A stretch of 23,919 nucleotides of DNA. Origin: CAYUPI01 sp964446585 (GTDB taxonomy: Bacteria; Verrucomicrobiota; Verrucomicrobiia; Limisphaerales; UBA8199). The position numbers and the translations under genes were made by a program. A model generated the notes under the pieces. The model was not told where the DNA came from. It saw nothing but the letters and a program-made list of their open reading frames with translations, and searched no databases. The stretch is taken from positions 1-23,919 of the forward strand of contig CAYUPI010000078.1 in assembly GCA_964446585.1 (NCBI GenBank). Reading direction: 5' to 3'. Below, one piece after another: positions 16,301-23,403 of the stretch (the stretch's first letter is position 1; every line of letters begins with the position of its first letter).

Positions 16301-16615
16301 ATGGAACACGCGGTTGGTGGTGTTTGGGTAGTTGCCATTGACGATGAGGTGGGCTGGCCCGGAGCCCAGAATGTTCACGCTATGAGTCACCTCCAGTTCA
16401 CCGGTCAGCAGCGTAATGGTGCCGGTAAGGCCGCTGGCATCAATGGTGTCTCCATTACCAGCGTTTGCCAGCGCCTGGCGTAAAGAGCCTGCGCCCGAGT
16501 CCGCCGTGTTACTGACCGTCTGTGTGGCGGCCAGTGCGCCTCTGGGCAACAAGCCGAGGCCGAGGATGGTTGCGACCGAAATGATAGTATTGTTAAGTCT
16601 CTTGGTAAGGTTCAT
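13379..16615 (-). CDS. Secreted right-handed beta-helix protein with HYR repeats
   Basis: 1078 residues, exported: the signal peptide ends ...PRGALA|A near residue 29. Residues ~35-690 are a long parallel beta-helix of the polymorphic/choice-of-anchor Q type. Repeats of GGGIYND / GGAIYN, each followed by TNCxFxxN-type asparagine ladders, recur more than ten times. The block ends with SPAVDGGSNF...DQRGSGFNR and GTDIGAYE (~705), the choice-of-anchor Q signature. HYR-like domains follow (~710-960), three to four copies marked by DTTPP and VTxDAAGNTNTCSFTITV. A C-terminal domain of ~115 residues (GYYQLLVKDNCDPNPS...) has no family I recognise. Cell-surface adhesin, matrix or glycan-binding roles are plausible. 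A strong GGAGGA ribosome-binding site lies five bases before the ATG. It lies behind the kinase gene and ends at an intrinsic terminator. Confidence 0.87.
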   Translation of the reverse strand: MNLTKRLNNTIISVATILGLGLLPRGALAATQTVSNTADSGAGSLRQALANAGNGDTIDASGLTGTITLLTGELEVTHSVNILGSGPAHLIVNGNYPNTTNRVFHINRGLTVNISGLTIENGSVSGCVGGGGIYNDHSTLAVTNCLFTGNSAQVAGGAIYNDGSDLNNSSILTVSGSSFAGNSAGFGGAIHNYSWISTNCGANCQAGGNASATVIDSSFLDNSAGTGGAIGAMAGGFASGGLSLVVTNCTFRNNSAVRAGAIHFEPGNDFGGDCSGGVVGNYATPKVFILQILGSSFIGNSASEDGGAVYQSLQVLGDYSLFPLVAGCTFTGNYSQNHGGALYNFAHGYATVTNCLFASNSATNRGGAVYNASDTLNLISSGFWSNWVAFPSGGSAIPLGADCCSGGAIYNDGRFFPVALAITNCTFNGNVAFLGGGIYNYGFLHTANTFIHNTSFITNGGIAGGGILNHIEGNSSLMQISSSTVNDNSALDGGALFNAAQGVVEIDILGTLLRVAPGTARIDILQSTLSHNAAVNDFNPGAGGAILNLTGHTNGLAVVNILNSTLADNWAVGVGGASIYNDNSADTISSTSLVVIASSILKAGISGGNISNVLGSISSRGFNLSSDAGGGFLTGPGDLLNTDPLLGPLQDNGGPTFTHALSCASPAVDGGSNFLAFATDQRGSGFNRTVDSPGLSNPPGGDGTDIGAYELQTLCTNHPPVAVCQSLTLSAGPNCTASASIDNGSYDPDGDPITIVQTSAGPFPLGTNHVTLTVTDSHGATNSCSALVIVNDTTPPNIVTCAAAVTNSADANCQAPVPDFTTNVFASDNCPLSGQLTFSQSPAAGTLLTLGTTNVTIYVSDPSGNTNTCSTTFTVVDTTPPSLTCPGSMVVSNDPGQCAAVVNYTVNASDNCGSVTVSEDSPPGTMFPVGTNTVNVTAVDAAGNTNTCSFTITVQDTEPPAVICIPAPNPSGKIQVPGKGAYTPNPNGYYQLLVKDNCDPNPSIYVKDTSSSFVAGPFHNGDIVRLKHTGGAPSSGTGNAPVLAVINLNGNAITVGQDASGNVTPDAAGCQIAVTPNP

Positions 16616-16672
16616 TGTTTCCTCCGATTTCTGATAAGTCTGCGTTTAGTAAGGTGTTGCTTCATCGGCTTC

Positions 16673-16691
16673 ATCAAGGCACTAAAGGAAA
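16673..16691 (-). promoter_or_regulatory. 15-nt motif shared with the kinase upstream region
   Basis: On the minus strand CTTTAGTGCCTTGAT (16673-16687) lies 57 nt upstream of the beta-helix ATG. The same 15 bases occur at the kinase start (20401-20415), and the match runs 18/19 if four more bases are counted. No standard -10/-35 pair fits convincingly at both sites. Confidence 0.4.
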
Positions 16692-16733
16692 GATCTCCGG
16701 AGGTTTCAGAAAAAAGCTAAAGGCGAAGGCTAA

Positions 16734-16807
16734 GAAAAGGCTAAAGGCTAAAGGCTAAAGGCTAAAATTCCCACTCTAGCCTTTAGCCTTTAGCCTTTAG
16801 CCTTTTC
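16734..16807 (-). repeat. Perfect 31-bp hairpin of GGCTAAA/TTTAGCC heptads
   Basis: The arms at 16734-16764 and 16777-16807 are exact reverse complements with a 12-nt loop (16765-16776). Each arm is made of about four tandem heptads (GGCTAAA on the left, TTTAGCC on the right). A degenerate run of the same unit continues at ~16714-16733. The hairpin starts 7 nt after the kinase stop codon (16815), so it probably shapes the 3' end of that transcript. There is no T-run, so intrinsic termination is uncertain. Confidence 0.85.
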
Positions 16808-16814
16808 TTCGAAT

Positions 16815-19800
16815 TTATTCCGACCGAAGCGGCTTTACCGGACGTTCGAGCCGCTCCCGGAGCAGCCAATGCGCCCACCGGCCGTAATAATCGCTGGTGC
16901 CCCACTGCTCGACCCGTTTTTCCATTGTTTGGAAGGTATCTCCCGGGACGGACTCGAGGGAGTCTTTGCGGCCAAATCGTTTGCCGCCGAGAAATTCGGC
17001 CAGCATCGGCATCCAATCCGGAACGGGCAGTGGCGGCCGGAGGAAAGCCAAATCCCACACCTTGACCGTGCCATCATAAGAAGCGGTCACAAGCCGCCGA
17101 CTGTCCGGGCTAAACTCGGCGCGCCGGACCTCGCCCTGATGAACGAATGGTTCGGCAACCAGGTGTCCTGTCCGGCTATCCCACACTCGAGCCGCGCCAT
17201 CGTTGCATGTCGTCGCCAGGAACCGACCGTTCGGGCTCCATTTGATAAACCAAATTTTGCCGGGCTGGTGCATCGGCTCACAGAGGAGCTGGCCAGTGGC
17301 AGAGTCCCAAACCCGGGCCGTCCCGAACTCGGTGCCCGTGGCGATGGCCCGGCCGTCCGGGCTGAAGCTGGCCCACAAAACCGGGCCCTCATGCCAAAAC
17401 GGCGGGAGGACCGGCTGGCCGGTGCTGGCGTCCCAAAGCTGGGCGGTGCTGTCAGATGAGGCCGATACCAGCCAACGAGCATCCGGGCTGAAGGCCGCGA
17501 CCCAGCAGATGCCACTATGATGCAAAGGACCCAGGAGCAGCTTTCCGTCAGGTACCGACCAGACGCGAACGCTTCCATCTATGCAAGCCGTAGCGAGTCG
17601 GCGACTATCCGGGCTGAAATTTATCTTGAGAGCTTCGCCCGAGTGGAGCAACGGCGGATTGATCGGACCGCCGGTCTGAGCATCCCACAAGCGAACGACA
17701 CTGTCGCGGCCTGAGGTCGCCAGCAGCTTGCTATTGGGTGAGAACGCGCAGTGGATCAGAGTGCCTTTGTGGCGGAGCGGTGGCGAAACCGGGCGAAGGG
17801 TTTCTGCGTTCCAAATAACTGCCGTACGTGATGCGGTAGCAAACCGGGTGGCATCCGGAGCCCACGCGGCGAAATCCGCCCCGTCGAGCGTCTGGGGCGA
17901 GCCCAGAGCCTTGCCACTTCGAGCGTCCCAGATCTGCATCTGGCTGTGGGTTCCCGTCTCCGACGTGGACAGAATGCGCTCACCCGAAGGGCTCCATTGG
18001 GCTTCATGGGCCATGCCCACCTGAAAAGTCATAGGCTCTGCCTGTCGCATATTGACAGACCAGATGCGCACAGTCCGGTCCTGCGAGGCGGTAGCCACGA
18101 CGCGGCCATCCGAGCGAAGTTTCGCGATAAGGATAGGACCGTCATGAATGAATGGCTCGGTCTCCGGATGGCCCGTAGCCGGATCCAATAGCTGGAGTGT
18201 GCTTGGGTAATAACTGGAGGGGTCGCGGAACGAAAAAAGCAAGGCACCATGCCGCTGAGGATTGAATTCCGGGTGGCCAAAGGGAGACCCGCAATTTCTG
18301 CCAGTGTGGGGATCAAACAGGCTCACGGGCGCGGTCGGCTCCTCGGGGACGGTAATCAGCCGGTCGGTCGTGCCCAGGAAAGCGATCCGGAAGGCATTGG
18401 CCGTGAACTCAGGTTCTTTGATTCCGGTGCTGGTGTTCATCAACCAGACTTTGCTCCGGCAGGAACAAGCCAGCCAGCGTCCATCGTCCGAGAACCGGAC
18501 GTCTTCTGGCGGGCTGCTTAATTCCACAGGCGGGAACAGCGGTTCCGCGCTGCCGAACTTGCACAATCGGAGTTCAGACGCGGAACTGATGGCCAAAAGG
18601 CTGCCGTCGGCCGACATAGCAACTCGGCGAATCTCCACCGGCAGAGTCAGACGCGGCTTCAGCCAGGAGCCGGCCTCGGTGTCGAGAAACGCGACGAGGT
18701 TGGATTGCACGTTGAGCGCGAGGCGGCGCCGGTCACTCGTAAAAAGCAAACCACGCCAGGTGGCCGAGTCGTTCAGGGGGCCCAACTCCAATTCAGAGAG
18801 CAATCGGTGTGTGTCCAAATCCCACAATCGTAACCTGGGTTCCGTGGAAATCGTAACCAACCGGCGATCGTTTTCGCCGCAGAGTGCCGAGTGGGTCAAG
18901 GGGGCGGGGTGGTCCAGTTCGATTTCCGTCTTTCCCGATTCCAAATTCCACAACCGTGCCCTGCCGCCTGCGGTGACAGTCGCCAACAGGTTTCCGGTCC
19001 GGTTGAAGTCCAATCCCGTCACGGGGGTTTCGTGGACCAGCGGTGGAATAAGCGGTATTGGAAAATTGCGAGCCGATAGTAGCGAAAGCAATCGTGCTGC
19101 TGCGGCGCTGTCGTTCGGATTTTGGCGGAGAAAATAACTGAGCTGGGCAATAGCCTCACCCGTTTCGCCCGCCCGGAGGGCGTCATCGACTTGCCGCCAG
19201 CGCATTTCATAAAGACTGTGGCTGAGATCGGCATTGGCGACCTTCGCGTTGGTGTTGGCCCGGTTGAGGCGCACGCTCATGACGGTCTGGCCCAAAACAA
19301 AAGCCAATATCGCAAGGCCCGAAAGCGTCACCAGCGCGGCTGTCATCGGATTGCGCCGGGTCCATTTGCGCAATCGCCCCATCGCCCCTACCGGCCGCGC
19401 CTGGATCGGTTCGTGGCGAAGCCACCGCTCCAAGTCCTCGGCCAGCGCTTCGGCCGAGCCATAGCGCCGCTCGGGCTCTTTCTCCATGGACCTGAGACAA
19501 ATCGTCTCCAGCTCCCGGTCGGCAAATTTGTAGACCAAGTGCGGCGCCGGTGGTGTCTCCTGCATCACCTTCCGCAAGGTCTCCAAAGGCGTCTCTGCTC
19601 GAAATGGCGCTCGTCCCGTGAGCAACTCGTACATGATTGCGCCCAGACTGTAGATATCCGCCGCCGTGGTCAGACGGTCCGGGTTGCCAGCGGCCTGTTC
19701 AGGCGACATATAATTGGGAGACCCCAGCATGGTCCTGCTTGGCGTTAGCCCCTCGTTGCTGTCCAGACACTTGGCCAATCCGAAGTCGGTCACGTGTGGC

Positions 19801-20405
19801 TGGCCATCCCAATCCAGGAGGATGTTCGCGGGCTTGAGGTCGCGGTGCAAAATGCCCCGTTGATGGGCATAATGAATGGCCCGCGCCAGCTTGCTCATAA
19901 GCCCGGCTGCCGCAGTGGCATCCATCGGCGCGCCGTGCAGGCGCTGCGCGAGGTTTTCACCGTCCACAAACCGCATGCTCAGGAATGGCCGGCCTTCCAG
20001 TTCACCGAACTCGTAGATGGGGACGATGTTGGGATGATCCAGCCGAGCCGCGGCCTGGGCTTCGCTCCTGAACCGCTTCACTTCCCGCTCGCCGGCGAAT
20101 TGGCCGGCGAGCATCAGCTTGAGGGCCACCACGCGATTGAGAGGCAGGTCGCGCGCCCGGTAAATCACTCCCATCCCTCCATGCCCGACCTCATCCAATA
20201 ACTCATAATTGCCAAACCTCCCTAATGGGCGTTTGGGTTGCTCCCCACTTCCTCCGGCAATTGCACCAGAGCCCGAGCTGGACAAGCCAGCCTCCAAGAG
20301 GCAGCGTGCGCAAACACCCGCCGGAGCAAATCGCCCCAGCGGCATGCCGCAACTCGAGCATGTGCGGTGCCGTGATTTTTCGTTTGTCACTTGTTCGCTT
20401 ATCAA
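16815..20405 (-). CDS. Membrane Ser/Thr protein kinase with WD40 propellers
   Basis: 1196 residues. A zinc ribbon comes first (C16-x2-C19...C32-x2-C35), then a PknB-like kinase domain at ~67-335: glycine loop GHGGMG (74-79), catalytic Lys96, Glu115, HRDLKPAN (187-194, Asp189 catalytic), DFG (207-209) and SPE (234-236). All key residues are intact. One membrane helix (~356-375) follows, then ~35 residues with AYT-like helices, then about 14-16 WD40-type blades (for example ARLWNLESG, VRIWSVN, VRLWDAQTG, ARVWDSRTG) to the end. The kinase is probably cytoplasmic and the propellers on the outside. The frame opens with TTG at 20405, inside a motif shared with the beta-helix promoter region. GTG 20390 is an alternative start that keeps the zinc ribbon. 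The sigma factor gene ends 41 nt upstream. Confidence 0.93.
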   Translation of the reverse strand: MISEQVTNEKSRHRTCSSCGMPLGRFAPAGVCARCLLEAGLSSSGSGAIAGGSGEQPKRPLGRFGNYELLDEVGHGGMGVIYRARDLPLNRVVALKLMLAGQFAGEREVKRFRSEAQAAARLDHPNIVPIYEFGELEGRPFLSMRFVDGENLAQRLHGAPMDATAAAGLMSKLARAIHYAHQRGILHRDLKPANILLDWDGQPHVTDFGLAKCLDSNEGLTPSRTMLGSPNYMSPEQAAGNPDRLTTAADIYSLGAIMYELLTGRAPFRAETPLETLRKVMQETPPAPHLVYKFADRELETICLRSMEKEPERRYGSAEALAEDLERWLRHEPIQARPVGAMGRLRKWTRRNPMTAALVTLSGLAILAFVLGQTVMSVRLNRANTNAKVANADLSHSLYEMRWRQVDDALRAGETGEAIAQLSYFLRQNPNDSAAAARLLSLLSARNFPIPLIPPLVHETPVTGLDFNRTGNLLATVTAGGRARLWNLESGKTEIELDHPAPLTHSALCGENDRRLVTISTEPRLRLWDLDTHRLLSELELGPLNDSATWRGLLFTSDRRRLALNVQSNLVAFLDTEAGSWLKPRLTLPVEIRRVAMSADGSLLAISSASELRLCKFGSAEPLFPPVELSSPPEDVRFSDDGRWLACSCRSKVWLMNTSTGIKEPEFTANAFRIAFLGTTDRLITVPEEPTAPVSLFDPHTGRNCGSPFGHPEFNPQRHGALLFSFRDPSSYYPSTLQLLDPATGHPETEPFIHDGPILIAKLRSDGRVVATASQDRTVRIWSVNMRQAEPMTFQVGMAHEAQWSPSGERILSTSETGTHSQMQIWDARSGKALGSPQTLDGADFAAWAPDATRFATASRTAVIWNAETLRPVSPPLRHKGTLIHCAFSPNSKLLATSGRDSVVRLWDAQTGGPINPPLLHSGEALKINFSPDSRRLATACIDGSVRVWSVPDGKLLLGPLHHSGICWVAAFSPDARWLVSASSDSTAQLWDASTGQPVLPPFWHEGPVLWASFSPDGRAIATGTEFGTARVWDSATGQLLCEPMHQPGKIWFIKWSPNGRFLATTCNDGAARVWDSRTGHLVAEPFVHQGEVRRAEFSPDSRRLVTASYDGTVKVWDLAFLRPPLPVPDWMPMLAEFLGGKRFGRKDSLESVPGDTFQTMEKRVEQWGTSDYYGRWAHWLLRERLERPVKPLRSE

Positions 20406-20415
20406 GGCACTAAAG
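20401..20415 (-). promoter_or_regulatory. Copy of the shared 15-nt motif at the kinase start
   Basis: CTTTAGTGCCTTGAT on the minus strand, identical to 16673-16687. Here it covers the TTG (20403-20405) that opens the kinase frame. If it is a promoter or regulator site, as its place upstream of the beta-helix gene suggests, then translation of the kinase starts downstream, for example at GTG 20390. Confidence 0.4.
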
Positions 20416-20446
20416 AAAAACCATCAGGATGTTACAAACTTTCCGC

Positions 20447-21202
20447 TCACTGGCTGACGATTCTCATGAGATGTCGGATCTCATCATCGACTTCGCCGGG
20501 CATGGCCACTGTCTGGGCGATTTCTTCGCGGAGCAATTCCCGGTACCTCTGGCGCAGCCGATGGGCAATCGTCTTTACACTGTTTTCTTTCAAGCCGCAT
20601 TTCTCAGCGAGCTGCGCGTACGGAATCGAGTCCGCATCTCCCCAAAGATGCGCTTGCAAATCTTCAAAAAGGCCGACCCGGCCTTCCGCGCTGAATTCAT
20701 CGCGCAATCGGTTCAAAACCGTTTCCAACAGCATTGCCGCCCACTGTTGCTCGAAAATTTTCGCGGGATCGCTTTCCTCTACCGGCTCGATCTGATACCG
20801 CTCCTCGGCTTCGTCATAGTCCAGTGACAATAGTTGTTGCCCGCCTCCCCGTTTCTGGGCTTGCGCCCGGTCGTACTGGTTATGGAGAAAGTTCTCGACT
20901 GAACTCATCAGGAACACACGAAACCGCCCGCGATCGCGCGCGGCTTTTGCCACGTAGTTTTTCTCGAGGAAAACGGCGAAGAATTCCTGCGTGAAATCCT
21001 GCGCCTGTTCGGGCGAATGTCCTCGTTTCCGAATAAAAGCGTACACCGGAAACCAATAAGTTTGGCAGAGCCTGGATAAGGCAACCGCTGCCTGCTCGGA
21101 GCCTTCCTCCCCTGCCGCGAGCACGACGCTCCAATGGGTCGTGTGAAACTGCCTTGACGCCCCATCGCCAGGTTCGAGATTCTCGTATTCCATAGGCGGC
21201 AT
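20447..21202 (-). CDS. ECF-type RNA polymerase sigma factor
   Basis: 251 residues, with an N-terminal helical lead-in THWSVVLAAGE. Region 2 at ~50-115 (YAFIRKRGHSPEQAQDFTQEFFAVFLEKN...FRVFLMSSVENFLHNQYDRAQ) is the core- and -10-binding part. Region 4 at ~195-235 (IPYAQLAEKCGLKENSVKTIAHRLRQRYRELL) is the -35-reading HTH. The linker is long and acidic (DYDEAEERYQIEPVEESD). This large-genome ECF type is usually encoded beside a Ser/Thr kinase in Verrucomicrobiota and Planctomycetes. Here the kinase gene begins only 41 nt later, which supports kinase-controlled sigma activity; no anti-sigma gene is seen. The start at ATG 21202 has an alternative ATG three codons on (21193). Neither has a clear Shine-Dalgarno sequence. 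Confidence 0.93.
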   Translation of the reverse strand: MPPMEYENLEPGDGASRQFHTTHWSVVLAAGEEGSEQAAVALSRLCQTYWFPVYAFIRKRGHSPEQAQDFTQEFFAVFLEKNYVAKAARDRGRFRVFLMSSVENFLHNQYDRAQAQKRGGGQQLLSLDYDEAEERYQIEPVEESDPAKIFEQQWAAMLLETVLNRLRDEFSAEGRVGLFEDLQAHLWGDADSIPYAQLAEKCGLKENSVKTIAHRLRQRYRELLREEIAQTVAMPGEVDDEIRHLMRIVSQ

Positions 21203-21261
21203 TTAGCGCCGCCGCAATCGCAAGGAAGCGCTTGTGCCTGATTCTTCAGTCTGGTGACGTG

Positions 21262-23334
21262 TTAATTCAGGGACCCTTGGTTCAGCAGCTCATGCGCAAG
21301 GTTTCGGGCGTCATAGACGTTGTTGAGGGCTTCGAGGATGGCCGCTGAGTGGACGGCGGTGGCGCGGCCTTGTTTGTCGCTGTATACCTCGTCCCAGGGC
21401 AAACTCTGCAGATTGCCATCGAAGATGATGCCGACAAATTCACCGGCTCGATTGACCACCGGGCTGCCGGAACTACCGCCGATGATATCGCAGGTGCTGA
21501 CAAAGTTGAAGGGCGTGCTCAGGTTGACTCGCGGTTTATTCTTCTCCCAGGAAGCAGGCAAATCGAAGGGCGCGACGTTTTTCATTCCTCCCGCGCGTTC
21601 ATAGAGCCCAGCATAGGTGGTGACGGCGGGGACCGGTTTGCCGTCTTCCTCGTAGCCTTTGACGCTGCCGTAGGAGAGGCGGAGGGTAAACGTGGCGTCC
21701 GGGTAGCCGGTGGTTCCGAGCAGCGAGTTACGAGCACGGGCGATGGCCGCGTGGGCTTGCTGGCGGATTTCGGTTTGTGTCTCGGAAACTTTGCGCAAAG
21801 CGCGGGCCTCGGCATCGACGGCAGCGGCCAGCTCGATCATCGGGTCGCCGGCAGCGGCGACTGCGCTGGCGCCGCCCTCATAAAGTTTCTTGCGGAAAGC
21901 CACATCACGGACTTTGGAGCCGTTGATCAATTCGGCCGCGCGCTCCCGGGGCGGCTTGCCAGCGAGGACATTCTGAACCAGCGCGCTGCTGGCGCCAAGC
22001 TGGCCGGCGAGAAAGGTCAACGAATCCGCCAGGGTGAGGATTTCTAGGTCGGTGTAGATGGGCTTCTCGGAAAACAAACCCAGTTCGAGCGATGCCTTGC
22101 CGGAGTCGGAAAACTCCCGAAGACGCTCGCCGTTGGGTTTTGGCCGTTCATCGCCGGCACGCAGCAAAGTCCGGGCTATGCGAAAGGTATCGGAGGAGAA
22201 GCCTTCGCCACCTTCGAGCAGTGCAAAGCGGGAGGCCTGGGCCGCCATGGTTTTGGTCGCATCAGCGATGCGAGCGTAAGCGGCCAGGGCGTCCGCGCAT
22301 TCTGGCCTGGCAGCGAGCTTGGATTTGAACTCGGCCTCGGAACGGGTTTTGGCGGCGACCAGACTCGGGTCGAGCAATCCCTCGAGCCGCCCAATGTAGG
22401 CTTTGCGGGAATTTTGAGTGGTAAGCAGTGATTTCCTTGCCCGGCGCGCGTTTTCCTCGCTCCGCTCGCTCCAATTGCCGAGCATGACTTCGACACGGCG
22501 GAGAGAATTGAGCCGCGCGGGAATCACCTGGTCGCGCAAGTCTTCGAGCTCGGCGAGCGTGAGCAAGCGGCTGGTGCGCGCCGGGTGGCCGGAGACCAAT
22601 ACCAGGTCACCTTCCCGCGCGCCCGCGGCGGAGAAATGGAGGAAGTCAGATACCCTGGCGGGCTGCCCGTTTTCGTAGGCCCGGAACAGGCAGATGTCCA
22701 GGTCGAAGCGTGGGAACTCAAAATTGTCAGGGTCGCCGCCATAGAAGGCGATCTGTTGCTCGGGGGCAAAGACCAAACGCACATCGGTGTAGCGTTTGAA
22801 GCGGTAGAGATGGTACGCGCCGCCTTGCCAAAGCGTGACGACGTCTGACCGCAACCCGGTGCGGGTGAGTGACTCCTTCTCAATTTCGGCGATGACCTTG
22901 CGGCGCGCCGCAAAGGCCTCGGCAGCGCTCGCGCTTCTTGGCACAGCTTCATTTACCCGGACGGTGACGTCCTCGATGGACTGCAATACATTCAACTCGA
23001 GGTCCAGACATTTTACCTCGTCCGCTTGGGAGCGGGCATAAAAGCCGTCGCGCAAGTAATTGGTTCCCTTGCTGCTGAGCTTTTGCAGCGCATCGGCGCC
23101 GACGTGGTGGTTTGAGATGAGCAAGCCGTCCTGGCTGACGAAACTGCCTGAGCCGCCGGAATTGAAGCGCACACACGATTTCTGCAAGTGTCCGAGCCAG
23201 GCGTCCGTGGGTTCGAACTGGTAACGCTCGCGCAGGAGCTGGCGTGGGGGCTGGCTAAAAAGCCACATGCCTTCATCTGCGAAGGCCACAGTAGCCACAG
23301 CAAGGAAAAGCGGAGCAAGTAAGGGATATTTCAT
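21262..23334 (-). CDS. S46-family serine peptidase (DPP7/DPP11-like dipeptidyl peptidase)
   Basis: 690 residues from ATG 23334; the frame opens earlier at a TTG (23403) that would precede the signal peptide, so the later start is preferred. The signal peptide is MKYPLLAPLFLAVATVAFA. Family S46 dipeptidyl peptidases cleave dipeptides from protein N-termini in the periplasm or outer envelope. The catalytic motifs are intact: SNHHVG (His ~76-77), GGDPDNFEFPRFDLD (Asp region ~200-213) and GGSSGSP (Ser622). The residue 18 after the catalytic Ser is Gly (FDG). That is the position I recall as Arg in DPP11 (acidic P1 preference) and Gly in DPP7 (hydrophobic preference), so a DPP7-like specificity is inferred. 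The gene stands 59 nt upstream of the sigma factor on the same strand. Length is normal for the family. Confidence 0.93.
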   Translation of the reverse strand: MKYPLLAPLFLAVATVAFADEGMWLFSQPPRQLLRERYQFEPTDAWLGHLQKSCVRFNSGGSGSFVSQDGLLISNHHVGADALQKLSSKGTNYLRDGFYARSQADEVKCLDLELNVLQSIEDVTVRVNEAVPRSASAAEAFAARRKVIAEIEKESLTRTGLRSDVVTLWQGGAYHLYRFKRYTDVRLVFAPEQQIAFYGGDPDNFEFPRFDLDICLFRAYENGQPARVSDFLHFSAAGAREGDLVLVSGHPARTSRLLTLAELEDLRDQVIPARLNSLRRVEVMLGNWSERSEENARRARKSLLTTQNSRKAYIGRLEGLLDPSLVAAKTRSEAEFKSKLAARPECADALAAYARIADATKTMAAQASRFALLEGGEGFSSDTFRIARTLLRAGDERPKPNGERLREFSDSGKASLELGLFSEKPIYTDLEILTLADSLTFLAGQLGASSALVQNVLAGKPPRERAAELINGSKVRDVAFRKKLYEGGASAVAAAGDPMIELAAAVDAEARALRKVSETQTEIRQQAHAAIARARNSLLGTTGYPDATFTLRLSYGSVKGYEEDGKPVPAVTTYAGLYERAGGMKNVAPFDLPASWEKNKPRVNLSTPFNFVSTCDIIGGSSGSPVVNRAGEFVGIIFDGNLQSLPWDEVYSDKQGRATAVHSAAILEALNNVYDARNLAHELLNQGSLN

Positions 23335-23403
23335 AGCAAGGTCGAAGGAGGGTAATAACAGTAGCTGGCTGGCGCAAGCACGAGGCCAACATGCAACATT
23401 CAA

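Noticed and set aside
18262..19137. 291-codon plus-strand ORF opposite the WD40 region
   Set aside because: It is an antisense frame over periodic WD40 coding sequence with a Ser/Arg-rich translation and no homology signal.
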